Assembly (NCBI RefSeq): GCF_018882445.1
Contig: NZ_JACVOM010000001.1
Span: 558,001 to 622,000 of the forward strand
DNA from: Polynucleobacter sp. 15G-AUS-farblos
Lineage (GTDB): Bacteria > Pseudomonadota > Gammaproteobacteria > Burkholderiales > Burkholderiaceae
DNA: 64,000 bases
Reading direction: 5' to 3'
The notes beneath the pieces are model-generated. The model was not told the DNA's origin and did not search any database. It worked only from the letters and a program-made list of their open reading frames with translations. Positions 37,274 through 52,785 of this stretch are shown in pieces (position 1 is the first letter of the stretch; each line of letters opens with the position of its first letter). The position numbers and the translations under genes are program-made.

Positions 37274-37291
37274 TGTCAATTAAATTTGACA
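37274..37291. promoter_or_regulatory. PpsR/CrtJ operator before bchG
   Basis: TGTCAATTAAATTTGACA is an exact TGT-N12-ACA site and a strong palindrome. It lies 30 bases upstream of the bchG ATG. Read on the minus strand it includes a perfect TTGACA. Two more half-sites, TGTCA (37255-37259) and TGACA (37261-37265), lie on the gene-proximal side. Confidence 0.8.
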
Positions 37292-37320
37292 CTTTTTATG
37301 CTGATTTTTACCAGTGAAAA

Positions 37321-37338
37321 CCCTTATATATCAAGGGG
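37321..37338 (-). promoter_or_regulatory. CCCTT...AAGGGG element upstream of bchG
   Basis: CCCTTATATATCAAGGGG is an imperfect inverted repeat 77 bases before the bchG start. On the minus strand it contains TATAAG, a possible -10 box. A nearly identical element lies at the same distance before bchF. Confidence 0.5.
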
Positions 37339-37356
37339 TAAGGCCTATTTTGAGGC

Positions 37357-38298
37357 TTAAGCTGCTTTCAGCAGGCCTTTTGGTAAAGAAAAGTTGACGG
37401 TTTCCTCGATTCCCATCATCGGAACCACCGAACCCCGGCAAAGGGAGTTAATCGACTCAATAATTGTCGCTGTGAGGGCCTCTGGGGCAGAAGCGCCAGC
37501 GGTTACCCCGATATTCTTCACGGATTTGAACCATTCGGCCTGAATCTGCTGGGGATCATCCACCAAGAATGCCGGCACATGCAGACTGCTTGCAAGCTCT
37601 TGCAGTCGCTTCGAATTAGAACTATTTTGACTGCCCACCACAATGACGACATCGACATGGGGAACCATGGCCTTTACAGCGTCTTGTCGGTTTTGGGTTG
37701 CATAACAAATATCCTGACGTTTAGGCGCATGAATCTGTGGATATTGATGAATGAGAGCTTCGGTAATTTCTAAAGTCTCATCAACCGATAAAGTCGTTTG
37801 AGTGACATAAGCAAGCAAATCCTCTTTGCCAAAAGGAAGCTTGTCTACATCCGATACATGCTCAATTAAATGAATAGAAGAATCCACTTGTCCCATCGTG
37901 CCCTCTACCTCTGGATGACCACGATGACCAATCATAATAATTTGATAACCACGCTCTTTTAAGCGAACAACCTCAGCATGCACTTTAGCCACTAGGGGGC
38001 AAGTAGCATCGAACACCTGAAATTGACGTTCGTCTGCTTCATACCGAACCGCTTTAGAAACACCATGTGCACTAAAAATTAATATCGCGCCTTTAGGCAC
38101 TTTATCTAACTCATTAACAAAAACGACGCCGCGGGCCTCAAACTCTTTCACAACATAGGCGTTATGGATAATTTCATGACGCACATACACAGGGGCTCCA
38201 TACTGCTTCAGCGCTTCCTCTACGATGAGGATAGCCCTCTCTACTCCCGCACAAAAGCCGCGGGGTTGAGCTAAGTAGATCGTTTTATATGAGCCCAT
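37357..38298 (-). CDS. ispH: 4-hydroxy-3-methylbut-2-enyl diphosphate reductase
   Basis: A 313-residue Fe-S enzyme that makes IPP and DMAPP in the last MEP-pathway step. Cluster-ligand cysteines lie in QPRGFCAGVERAI, FDATCPLVAKVH and RQDICYATQNRQ (third ligand). Conserved histidines lie in RHEIIHNAYV and IGHRGHPEVEG. It lies 13 bases after puhE is entered from the right, between the puh-acsF operon and bchG. With dxs in the same cluster it raises isoprenoid supply for pigments. Confidence 0.96.
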   Translation of the reverse strand: MGSYKTIYLAQPRGFCAGVERAILIVEEALKQYGAPVYVRHEIIHNAYVVKEFEARGVVFVNELDKVPKGAILIFSAHGVSKAVRYEADERQFQVFDATCPLVAKVHAEVVRLKERGYQIIMIGHRGHPEVEGTMGQVDSSIHLIEHVSDVDKLPFGKEDLLAYVTQTTLSVDETLEITEALIHQYPQIHAPKRQDICYATQNRQDAVKAMVPHVDVVIVVGSQNSSNSKRLQELASSLHVPAFLVDDPQQIQAEWFKSVKNIGVTAGASAPEALTATIIESINSLCRGSVVPMMGIEETVNFSLPKGLLKAA

Positions 38299-38311
38299 AA
38301 TGTACCGTCAA

Positions 38312-39070
38312 TTAACGATGATTTTTATAGCCCCACTTCCATAGCAGCTCACTAGGAAATGGCATGATCAGGAATAAATGCTCCAACAATCCAAGCGCTA
38401 TGAGTGTTCCCAATAAAGCAGAGGAAGTTATTTCATAAGCAGAGGACTCAGAAGCAGCACGTGTCCAAATGGGAACCAGGAAGATCACTGAAAGCAGAAT
38501 AGAAAATGGCATTAAGAAATTCATTGCTCTACGTTTAAAGTAAGTAATGAGATATTTCAAATGCTGTGGCAAGAATGCTTCATTGAAATTTAATACGCCC
38601 AAGAAAATATTAATCTTGGTGCTTTGACGCATTCCCCACAAGATGACATAGGTCCATAAGCCAGTTTGGTTTACAGCGTCCATGTTCATGAGGAAGATAA
38701 CAACACCCAAACTGAGCAAAGTCAGCTCGTGATAATTAATAGTCTGAAATGCATACCAAGCTCGTCTCATACCGCTAAGACCAGTAGGACAATCTGAACG
38801 CCTGGATCCAGTAATGTAGCCCAGTAAAAAGGCTAACTCTTGCCAACCCCAAATCATAATGGCGCAAGTGAATGAACAATACGCAGCAGCAACAGTGGTT
38901 TGCTGACTCGAGATTTCTAAACCCCAAAATGCCATCAACAAAACAATTATTGAAAGTGCAAAGATCGTCTTGAAAAAACGCTTTGGCAAACCATTCAGTT
39001 TCAAAATAAGACCCGTGCTAAACCACCATACAAAGATGGTGAATATCAGGGGGCTTATCCAAAAATACAT
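38312..39070 (-). CDS. puhE: Photosynthetic complex assembly protein PuhE
   Basis: A 252-residue membrane protein with about seven hydrophobic segments. It matches the family (DUF3623) in the motif LGYITGSRRSDCPTGLSGMR and WYAFQTINYHELTLL. In Rhodobacter capsulatus PuhE modulates bacteriochlorophyll and reaction-centre assembly. It follows acsF by 6 bases and precedes ispH by 13 bases, the typical puhE-acsF association. Confidence 0.92.
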   Translation of the reverse strand: MYFWISPLIFTIFVWWFSTGLILKLNGLPKRFFKTIFALSIIVLLMAFWGLEISSQQTTVAAAYCSFTCAIMIWGWQELAFLLGYITGSRRSDCPTGLSGMRRAWYAFQTINYHELTLLSLGVVIFLMNMDAVNQTGLWTYVILWGMRQSTKINIFLGVLNFNEAFLPQHLKYLITYFKRRAMNFLMPFSILLSVIFLVPIWTRAASESSAYEITSSALLGTLIALGLLEHLFLIMPFPSELLWKWGYKNHR

Positions 39071-39076
39071 TGATAC

Positions 39077-40153
39077 TTACCAGACAGGTGCCAAACGAAT
39101 ATCAGCCGGTAGCTCATTTGGAACTACTGGTAAAAGATAAATATGAACGAAGGTAGCCGCGGCCGATACCGCCAAAGCGCCACGCTTGATTGCTGAGAAG
39201 AATCCACCCTTTTGCTTCAGCTCTTCAACTTCATCAGAGATCTTTCTCAACTTTTCAAAACCCTTCCAAACCCTTGGGTCATCTAAATTAATGGTGAATG
39301 GGAATACTTGCTTCGAAATTTCTGAAGTGATCTTGAGAACCTCACGGTCATAGTCTGTTGGAGAGACGCCAAGTGCCTTATGAAATTCTGGTCTTGAATG
39401 ATCGCGAACATACATCGTTGCATAAACAGCGATCAGGAAAAAACGAATCCACAAACGATTCACACCGGTAAGTAACTTAGGATTGGCGCGCATTAATAAT
39501 GCAAAAGCTTCACCATGGCGGAATTCATCGTTGCACCATTTTTCAAACCAGAGAAAAATCGGGTGAAAACGCAATTCTGGGTTCTTTTGAACAATACGGA
39601 AAATAGCGATATAGCGTGCATAACCGATCTTCTCGGAAAGATACGTGGCATAAAAAATAAACTTCGGCTTAAAGAAGGTGTACTTTTTAGTTCTTGCCAA
39701 AAATCCTAAATCAACACCAATACCAAAATCTTTCAGCCATTGGTTAATAAAGCCCGCATGCCTGCTCTCATCTCGAGCCATATAGGTAAATAGGCTTTTG
39801 AGATCTGGGTTGCTAATCGATTTCTTAATTTCTGAATACAGGACACAACCTGAGAATTCAGAAGTAATAGAGCTAATCAAGAAGTCTAAAAACTCTTGAT
39901 ATAGCCCTTCTGGAAGATGGGAATAATCCTTGGACATATCCTCAGGCCGCTGAAAGTGGGTCTGATTAATATCCTGATCAAACTCCCGCATTAAGCGATC
40001 CCACTCGGGTCTAACTGATGAGATATCAAAGCGATCCATCTCATCAAAGTCTGTTGTATAAAAGCGAGGACTCAGAATGGTATTTTCAAGAGCGCGGTCT
40101 GTGGACTCATTGAGAGGACGCCCCATAGGCATTGTTGATGCATTGGCACTCAT
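39077..40153 (-). CDS. acsF: Aerobic Mg-protoporphyrin IX monomethyl ester cyclase
   Basis: A 358-residue di-iron oxidative cyclase forming the isocyclic ring of protochlorophyllide with oxygen. Two EX2H-type iron-binding motifs are seen in RDESRHAGF and [11 protein letters not shown], as in plant and Rubrivivax AcsF. The oxygen-dependent enzyme, and no oxygen-independent bchE in the window, fits an aerobic phototroph. It overlaps the upstream unknown gene by 4 bases. Confidence 0.96.
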   Translation of the reverse strand: MSANASTMPMGRPLNESTDRALENTILSPRFYTTDFDEMDRFDISSVRPEWDRLMREFDQDINQTHFQRPEDMSKDYSHLPEGLYQEFLDFLISSITSEFSGCVLYSEIKKSISNPDLKSLFTYMARDESRHAGFINQWLKDFGIGVDLGFLARTKKYTFFKPKFIFYATYLSEKIGYARYIAIFRIVQKNPELRFHPIFLWFEKWCNDEFRHGEAFALLMRANPKLLTGVNRLWIRFFLIAVYATMYVRDHSRPEFHKALGVSPTDYDREVLKITSEISKQVFPFTINLDDPRVWKGFEKLRKISDEVEELKQKGGFFSAIKRGALAVSAAATFVHIYLLPVVPNELPADIRLAPVW

Positions 40154-40503
40154 ACCTTCACTCCTTCATTCAAAATCATTGTTACCGTCTCTTTGCTAGG
40201 CATCTGCCTTGGATATTTTTTAGCCTTACTAAATCGTGTGGTGGAAAAACTGACCTCATAGAGCATCGTGACTTCTAGTCTTGCTGTGAGATATACCCAC
40301 AGTCGCGAGAAGATGCCTGCCTTAGAAACCGTCGCAGTGCGCTCATAACTTAATACTTCACCAAAGGAGATATCTACTATTGGGTCGTGGACCAATACTT
40401 CATCACCAGGGCCAACCTGGACGCCACTCAAATCAACGTGAGCGTAAAGAAATTCAGCCGTATTGGACATATCAACCTGACAGGGAACAATTTGTTTTGA
40501 CAT
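40150..40503 (-). CDS. Conserved unknown protein of the puhC-acsF interval
   Basis: A 117-residue soluble protein of unknown function, wedged between puhC (2 bases) and acsF (4-base overlap). Its central part [20 protein letters not shown] and [19 protein letters not shown] looks like a small beta-rich domain; the rest is basic. A small gene at this place is common in purple-bacterial clusters. In alphaproteobacteria the cyclase subunit BciE is encoded near acsF, but I see no basis to claim homology. Tight coupling suggests a role in cyclase activity or reaction-centre assembly. Confidence 0.75.
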   Translation of the reverse strand: MSKQIVPCQVDMSNTAEFLYAHVDLSGVQVGPGDEVLVHDPIVDISFGEVLSYERTATVSKAGIFSRLWVYLTARLEVTMLYEVSFSTTRFSKAKKYPRQMPSKETVTMILNEGVKV

Positions 40504-40505
40504 AG

Positions 40506-40949
40506 TTATCTCGTGTTATTTAAAAATGCTGCAAATTCTGCTGCGTTATCTTTTCCGAATGACTCTAAGTCAATTCGATTTTTTGTTGCTAGATCGGTTA
40601 AGGTGAGCCTTCCGTCAGGACGGCTGACTAATTCAAATGCATCATCGCTCGAGATTTGACGGATGCGACGATCACGAGCAAGGGCTCTCAAAATACCTCT
40701 TATAAAGCCAGCCTGACCTTCAACCTCAGCAATCATTTGACCGCTTTCTGCCGAAATCACACCAACCGAACCATTTGGAAGGTCTCTAAAGTGCAAGATT
40801 CTCTTAGCTATCACTTGAGTATCTGTTTGCTGCTCCAACTTTTCAGATCGATCATAAGTTGCAACAAGCAGAACCACTACCGCCAGCAATGAGGCAATGA
40901 ACAATGCAATATAGTTTTGCATCTGGGCGGTATTCATACGCAAGATCAT
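40506..40949 (-). CDS. puhC: Photosynthetic complex assembly protein PuhC
   Basis: A 147-residue membrane-anchored protein. One membrane segment lies near residues 11-30 (YIALFIASLLAVVVLLVA), followed by a periplasmic domain with LHFRDLPNGSVGVI and FIRGILRALARDRR, as in PuhC of other purple bacteria. PuhC supports LH1/reaction-centre assembly. Its ATG overlaps the puhB stop (ATGA). Confidence 0.9.
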   Translation of the reverse strand: MILRMNTAQMQNYIALFIASLLAVVVLLVATYDRSEKLEQQTDTQVIAKRILHFRDLPNGSVGVISAESGQMIAEVEGQAGFIRGILRALARDRRIRQISSDDAFELVSRPDGRLTLTDLATKNRIDLESFGKDNAAEFAAFLNNTR

Positions 40950-41626
40950 GCTGTTTCAACCCCTGAGTATGCATTCTTTGAATCTTTTGATTTAGCTTCA
41001 CCCAGTTGAACAGAACGAGCAATGACATTATTTTGTGCTGCCCAAGCATCCACCAAAATTTTAGCCACTTCAGGGCAGTTTTTAATTCCTCTTAAAGCTG
41101 GTTGCGGTACTGCCCACTGTCCTGGTCTTGCATGAGGCCATAAATGAAAAATCGCAATTTTCGTTTCCTTGCTCAATTTCAGATAAATGTCGCCTGACTG
41201 CTCTTTAGTTAATCCGCAATCCGCTAACTCAATCATCTTCAATGGAAAATTAAAAGTCATATTGAGCACAATTCCAATGCGCATCACTACGCGTTTATTG
41301 GTAATCGTATATACCGCTGTAGAAGCAATCAAATATCCAAGCAGACCAATCAAACCCAAACCTAACGCAGATATGGCCATAATGCGAAGAGCAGCAAATG
41401 CAATGCTGGTCAGAGCCTCACCTTCAGACAATCCGGTGGCAATGCTATAGGCTAAAAGCAATCCAAAGTAGATGCCTAGCATTTTGATATGAAAGACCCG
41501 AGACAAGATCTCCTTCGTATCAGGAGATCCTTGCCACAAGATACGCTCGCCCTCAGGCAATCTTTCAGGCAGCCCAAACTCAGGCTCAAACTCATGCTCT
41601 GGACTGTGATGAATGTCCGGACTCAT
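40946..41626 (-). CDS. puhB: Photosynthetic complex assembly protein PuhB
   Basis: A 226-residue membrane protein with a bacterial PH-like domain. The LPEGERILWQGSPD start, two to three membrane segments (about 50-70 and 80-108), and the TITNKRVVMRIG strand are characteristic. PuhB is a reaction-centre assembly factor. It lies between puhA and puhC with 4-base overlaps on both sides. Confidence 0.92.
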   Translation of the reverse strand: MSPDIHHSPEHEFEPEFGLPERLPEGERILWQGSPDTKEILSRVFHIKMLGIYFGLLLAYSIATGLSEGEALTSIAFAALRIMAISALGLGLIGLLGYLIASTAVYTITNKRVVMRIGIVLNMTFNFPLKMIELADCGLTKEQSGDIYLKLSKETKIAIFHLWPHARPGQWAVPQPALRGIKNCPEVAKILVDAWAAQNNVIARSVQLGEAKSKDSKNAYSGVETA

Positions 41627-42387
41627 ATTAGTGGCTCCTGGCGCTCAGGTGTTGCGTACAGAGTGCCCGCACCAAAGTAAGCCATGATTTTTTCTTCCTC
41701 TAATAAAGTCACCTCTTCTGGATGCTTAGTTTTAGGAACTTGTGCGAACTGACCTGACAAAATAGATTGCACTTGAATATCTTGTTTTCCAATACGGGAA
41801 AAGTTCACCGGTAGCAAGACCTTATTGCCATCAGCATCGACCTCAAGATAGCGAATCATCATTTCCATATGGTCTACCCATACATCAGTCACCTTACCGC
41901 CTTTATTACCATCAGCACCAATCACATCCAAACCAATTGGATTGATATCAATTTTAGAAATCGCCATATGTGGAAGATTTCTTAAAGGACGAATCCGCGC
42001 ATGACCTTCTAGGTCGTAATCCACATGATCGGCACGATTGGCGTATGAGCCAGGACCAACACCAGCCAACAGAGGGTTTCCTACTGGAGATAAAGGTGCT
42101 CCATTCCATGGATGAATAGGAACCGCAGAAACTTTCTCTGGCTCTGGGGGTGTTTCAAGCGGAGCGTAATAGGTTTTGCCAAACTCTGTGACAAATTTTT
42201 TCACTCTTGGCATACCCAAGATGCCGTCTTCACGACGAACCTGTCCATAACGCTCAGTTTCCAATGGAAACCCTTCTCGCTTACTTTCTAATGTTAGATA
42301 AATAATTAACCCAACAAAGAAAAGTAGGAATATATAAAACACGACTTGAGCTACGTCGATATATTGTGTAATTGCACCCGTACCCAT
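41623..42387 (-). CDS. puhA: Reaction centre H subunit
   Basis: A 254-residue photosynthetic reaction-centre H protein. The N-terminal MGTGAITQYIDVAQVVFYIF opens the single membrane helix (about residues 11-31), followed by KREGFPLETE. The cytoplasmic PRC-barrel domain contains DVIGADGNKGGKVTDVWVDH. It caps the L and M subunits and shapes proton transfer to QB. It starts 21 bases after lhaA, with GGGGA near its start. Confidence 0.96.
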   Translation of the reverse strand: MGTGAITQYIDVAQVVFYIFLLFFVGLIIYLTLESKREGFPLETERYGQVRREDGILGMPRVKKFVTEFGKTYYAPLETPPEPEKVSAVPIHPWNGAPLSPVGNPLLAGVGPGSYANRADHVDYDLEGHARIRPLRNLPHMAISKIDINPIGLDVIGADGNKGGKVTDVWVDHMEMMIRYLEVDADGNKVLLPVNFSRIGKQDIQVQSILSGQFAQVPKTKHPEEVTLLEEEKIMAYFGAGTLYATPERQEPLI

Positions 42388-42408
42388 AATTCTCCCCTTC
42401 CTTAAAAA

Positions 42409-43839
42409 CTAGCCTGGAAAATCAGCTAGACCAAACTTACCCATTTTTGAAACATTTAATGATGTCCTCTTAGCCACCAAAGGACCCAATGCAACTAAAG
42501 TAATAAACAACAAATAAATTTCAATGTGATAAACAAAGCTATAACCTGTAGCTGGGCTCATCAGTGCTGAACCGATCATTCCACTCATTGCCAACTCAGC
42601 AATAAGATCCCTGATGACGCCGCCTAAAGACATGCCAATCCCCGCACACGTTGCAGTAACTGCACCCCATGCTCCGATTACCATGCCGCTCATATTTTCT
42701 TGCTCCATACTCATTGCGATAGTCAAAGTACTGACCGCAAATAAGCCGCCGCTAAAGCCAATCAAGAGCGCGCCTAATCTGAATAAATTGGGAGATTCCA
42801 ATGGCTCGGAGAAGATGACCATCGTAAATGCAATTAACCCTAGTAATAAACCCAGTGCAGCAATTCTGTAGGCATTGTGACCACGGCTTAACCATCTTGC
42901 CGAGAGCGAAAAGGCCATTAAGGATCCCAATGCAATTAAGGCAGTTAAAAAACTAGTCGCCGATACATTGAGATGCAATATCTCGCCACCGTAAGGCTCC
43001 AAAATAATGTCTTGCATGCTAAATGCTGTTGTTCCAAGACCGAGCATGATTAAAAACCGACGTACGTTTGGTTTTTTGATGAATTCATGCCAGCTCTGAG
43101 TGAATTTAGGCTGAGGAATCGCAGGGGAAGTCATTCTGGGCTGGCGAGCCTCTTGCTTCCATAAGGCAAATAAATTGAGAAACAAGGTGATGATGGCCAC
43201 ACCCTGAATGACCCTAATTAATTGCATAGGACTAAATGGCTTCAAAAATACACTGAAGAGGATGCCGCTAAACACCATGCCTACCAGCAACATGACATAC
43301 ATCATCGCGACAACACGTGGCCGATTTTTTTCATCAGCCAAATCCGTTGCCAAAGCCAAGCCAGCCGTTTGGGTTGTTTGCATACCCGCACCGATGAGCA
43401 AAAATGCTAGGGCACTGGCAAGATAACTAAACCATGCAGGCCAGTGAGTATCGCCAGAGAGCAAAATAAGGGCAAAAGGCATGATGGCAAGACCGCCAAA
43501 TTGCAACCATGTCCCAATCCAAATGTAAGGAACTCTTCTCCAGCCTAAGATAGATCGGTGCGTATCAGACTTATGACCAATCAATGCTCTAAAGGGAGCA
43601 AAGACTAAGGGCAAAGCAACCATTAAGGCGACAAGCCATGCATCCATGCCCATCTCAACAATCATGACGCGATTGAGAGTACCAACCAATAAGGAGGTAG
43701 CCATACCAACGGATACCTGAAACAAAGATAGTCTTAAGAGGCGCCCCAATGGTAGATCAGGGGTGGCCACATCAGCAAAAGGCAAAAAGCGAGGGTTTAT
43801 CCTCGTCCATGCCTTAGCGATCTTAAAAATACCTATCAT
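42409..43839 (-). CDS. lhaA: LH1 assembly protein LhaA (PucC family)
   Basis: A 476-residue, 12-segment membrane protein of the BCD/PucC group. The LhaA pattern LVGTLNRVMIVEMGMDAWLV, APFRALIGHKSDTH and LGWRRVPYIWIGTWLQFGG is well kept. LhaA helps assemble light-harvesting complex 1 around the reaction centre. It overlaps bchM by 4 bases, so it belongs to the bchFNBHLM-lhaA-puhABC-acsF-puhE superoperon. Confidence 0.93.
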   Translation of the reverse strand: MIGIFKIAKAWTRINPRFLPFADVATPDLPLGRLLRLSLFQVSVGMATSLLVGTLNRVMIVEMGMDAWLVALMVALPLVFAPFRALIGHKSDTHRSILGWRRVPYIWIGTWLQFGGLAIMPFALILLSGDTHWPAWFSYLASALAFLLIGAGMQTTQTAGLALATDLADEKNRPRVVAMMYVMLLVGMVFSGILFSVFLKPFSPMQLIRVIQGVAIITLFLNLFALWKQEARQPRMTSPAIPQPKFTQSWHEFIKKPNVRRFLIMLGLGTTAFSMQDIILEPYGGEILHLNVSATSFLTALIALGSLMAFSLSARWLSRGHNAYRIAALGLLLGLIAFTMVIFSEPLESPNLFRLGALLIGFSGGLFAVSTLTIAMSMEQENMSGMVIGAWGAVTATCAGIGMSLGGVIRDLIAELAMSGMIGSALMSPATGYSFVYHIEIYLLFITLVALGPLVAKRTSLNVSKMGKFGLADFPG

Positions 43840-44539
43840 GATCTTTTTTGCAACTCCAAAAGCTGGGATTTATAAAAGCCACTTGATACCAATTGAGTAA
43901 ATGGCACTTCCCAATCGACAAACCATGGGGATTCATGAATCGACTTTTGCAACTTCACTTGACTAATGGGTTCAATAAATGGCGCCCGATCTCTTCTAGG
44001 GAATAAACGACCAACCCGAATCATGAGCTCCAGCGGTAAGGTGCTTGGTGCAAAAGTAAAGAGAATTTTCTCCTTGACGCGCGGGGCTAACTTCTCCAAA
44101 ACAACCAGCATGTCTTTTGCACAGTAATGAATCATTGAGTCCATACCGATCACATAATCAAAATCGCCATAAGCCTCGTCTAGCATATCTCCTGCATAGA
44201 ACTCAATATTTTGACGATCAGATTCAGGAATTCTGCTTTTAGCTAGCTCAATTAAATTAGGCGACAAGTCAACCGCAGTTACAAAAGCACCCCGATTAGC
44301 CAACTCAAGTGCTAGAGCACCTGTTCCACAGCCAGCATCTAAGACTCTTTTTCCTGAGAGATCCTCTGGCAAGCGACTAATGATGTTGTTGCGCATTTGA
44401 TCGCGCCCAGCTCTGACAGTGGCACGAATACCGCTAACAGGCGCATCTGATGTCAGTTTTGCCCAGGCATCATTTGCGGTACGATCAAAATAGTCCTGTA
44501 ACTTACCGCGTCTATCTAGATAAGAAATAGCATCCATCA

Positions 44540-44540
<1 letters not shown>
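43836..44540 (-). CDS. bchM: Mg-protoporphyrin IX O-methyltransferase
   Basis: A 234-residue S-adenosylmethionine-dependent methyltransferase acting on Mg-protoporphyrin IX before the cyclase AcsF. The SAM motif is VLDAGCGTGALALELA. The family N-terminus DYFDRTANDAWAKL and RAGRDQMR, and the C-terminal FYKSQLLEL, are present. It overlaps bchL by 1 base and lhaA by 4 bases. Confidence 0.95.
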
Positions 44541-49222
<4,682 letters not shown>

Positions 49223-49233
<11 letters not shown>

Positions 49234-50848
49234 AGTGAGCCTTTGCGTCATAGAGAGTTTCGATCGTTATTTGGCTGATACCGTGCTCTACTGCAAATTT
49301 TTCTGTATTACGTCGTGCTTTACCTCTAACAAAGAATGGAATCTTTCCCAATTCTTTTTCAGCAGCTGCGTCCCACAGATTGGCTGGATCACCGCCATTA
49401 AATACTTCCGCATTCACTTGGGTTGACTTTTGATCATCAGCTGCATCACTGACTAGGTCAGCAGTGCGTTTATTTTCAACCGGGCTTCCATGACCTAAAT
49501 GCGATGGTGCAGCTTTGGCGCTAAATTCAAAGTCATCGCGGAACATCATGATGAGATGTTCTTCTAAACCCATCATCAGAGGATGAATCCAAGTATCAAA
49601 TAAAACATTAGCACCTTCAAAACCCATCTGAGGGGAATAGCGCGCAGGGAAGTCTTGAACGTGTACTGGTGCAGAAATGACTGCACATGGAACGCCCAGT
49701 CTCTTAGCGATATGACGCTCCATCTGAGTTCCCAAAACTAAGTCTGGGCTTAATTCAGCCACTTTTTGCTCAACCTCGAGATAGTCATCGGTAATCAGCG
49801 CTTCTACATCGTAAAACTTAGCAGCCTCACGTACTTCACGCGCAAATTCGCGACTATAGGTTCCTAGACCAACCACCTTAAAGCCAATTTCTTCTGCGGC
49901 CACTTTGGCTGCAGCGATTGCGTGACTTGCATCGCCAAAGATAAAGACTCTCTTATCTGTTAAATAAGTGGAGTCAACTGATTTGGCATACCAGCGCGCC
50001 CTCTCTTCTTGCGAAGCCAAGATAGCTTCTGGATCAAGATTGGCTAACTGCGCTACTTCACGAATAAAGGCCTTAGTAGCTTTAGTGCCAATTGGAATAA
50101 TTTTCGTAAATGGCTGTCCAAAGGTTTTGTTCAACCAAGTAGAAGTCAACTGGCTAATCTCAGGATAGAGTGACACATTGAAATCAGCTGCTGGGATCTT
50201 AGCCAGATCAGATACAGACGCATTTAAAGGAGCCACTACTCTGACTTCAATGCCCATAGACTCCAATAAACCCTGAATCTCTTGCACATCATCACGATTT
50301 CTGAACCCTAAGGCTGTTGGTCCCAAAATATTGCAAGTCGGTTTCTGGCCTTCTTGCTTACTAGCAGTGCGATTCTCTTGATACTGTTGCGCAGAAATGG
50401 ATTTATCTACAGCCACTAAGCCACGAACAATGTGATAGAAAGTTTCTGAAGCACCCCAGTTTTCTTTTTTCTGATACGAGGGCAGCTCTAAAGGGATGAC
50501 TGGGATAGGCAAACTTAATGCTTTTGCCAAGCCACCTGGATCATCTTGAATTAATTCTGCAGTACAGGAAGCGCCAACAATCATCGCCTTTGGCTGAAAA
50601 CGCTGATATGCGCTATTAACTGAATCTTTAAATAATTGCGCTGTATCACCACCGAGATCTCTAGCCTGAAATGTAGTGTAAGTCACTGGAGGACGCTTAC
50701 GTGAACGTCCAATCATCGTAAATAGTAGATCTGCGTATGTATCACCCTGAGGTGAGTGCAATACATAATGCAAGTCTGTCATCGAGGTCGCAATCCGCAT
50801 TGCTCCAATGTGCGGAGGGCCTTCATATGTCCATAGAGTTAATTGCAT
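49223..50848 (-). CDS. bchB: Light-independent protochlorophyllide reductase, BchB
   Basis: A 541-residue catalytic subunit related to nitrogenase NifK, working with BchN and BchL to reduce ring D of protochlorophyllide without light. Asp36 in [13 protein letters not shown] and Cys95 in [13 protein letters not shown] match the unusual aspartate and a cysteine cluster ligand known from Rhodobacter BchB. The C-terminal [15 protein letters not shown] domain is complete. It starts 9 bases after bchN. Confidence 0.96.
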
Positions 50849-50857
50849 CTGTTTCCC

Positions 50858-52620
<1,763 letters not shown>

Positions 52621-52646
52621 GTTTTCAGGTTGCTGTATCGGCTATG

Positions 52647-52664
52647 TGTAAACAAAACTTTACG
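52647..52664. promoter_or_regulatory. PpsR/CrtJ-like site before bchF (one mismatch)
   Basis: TGTAAACAAAACTTTACG fits TGT-N12-ACA except for the last base. The inner halves TGTAAA/TTTAC are symmetric. It lies 26 bases before the bchF ATG, comparable to the exact site 30 bases before bchG. Confidence 0.55.
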
Positions 52665-52688
52665 CCAAAAAAGTCCTACAAAAACTAG

Positions 52689-52718
52689 TACTTTCCCTTA
52701 TATAAGGGGTTAAAAGTA
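52689..52718 (-). promoter_or_regulatory. CCCTTATATAAGGGG palindrome upstream of bchF
   Basis: A perfect 14-base palindrome CCCTTATATAAGGG (52695-52708) is flanked by TACTTT (52689-52694) and AAAGTA (52713-52718), giving a longer inverted repeat. On the minus strand it contains TATAAG, a possible -10 box. It resembles the element before bchG at nearly the same distance from the start codon. Confidence 0.55.
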
Positions 52719-52767
52719 AGTACAAACCCTAGTTTATACAAATTTATTGCTTAAAATTGATCATAGG

Positions 52768-52785
52768 TGTAATAATTATTTTACA
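52768..52785. promoter_or_regulatory. PpsR/CrtJ operator before ppaA
   Basis: TGTAATAATTATTTTACA is an exact TGT-N12-ACA site with TGTAA/TTACA symmetry. It lies 45 bases before the preferred GTG start of ppaA (52831). It suggests that PpsR controls the ppaA-ppsR-crt operon, including its own gene. Confidence 0.75.

Noticed and set aside
37244..37279. Longer bchG reading from a TTG at 37279
   Set aside because: It would begin inside the PpsR operator. The ATG at 37243 gives the usual family length and N-terminus.
40150..40503. Calling the small gene before acsF a bciE (cyclase subunit) orthologue
   Set aside because: The position is suggestive, but I see no sequence motif to support it, and betaproteobacterial AcsF is reported to work without that subunit.
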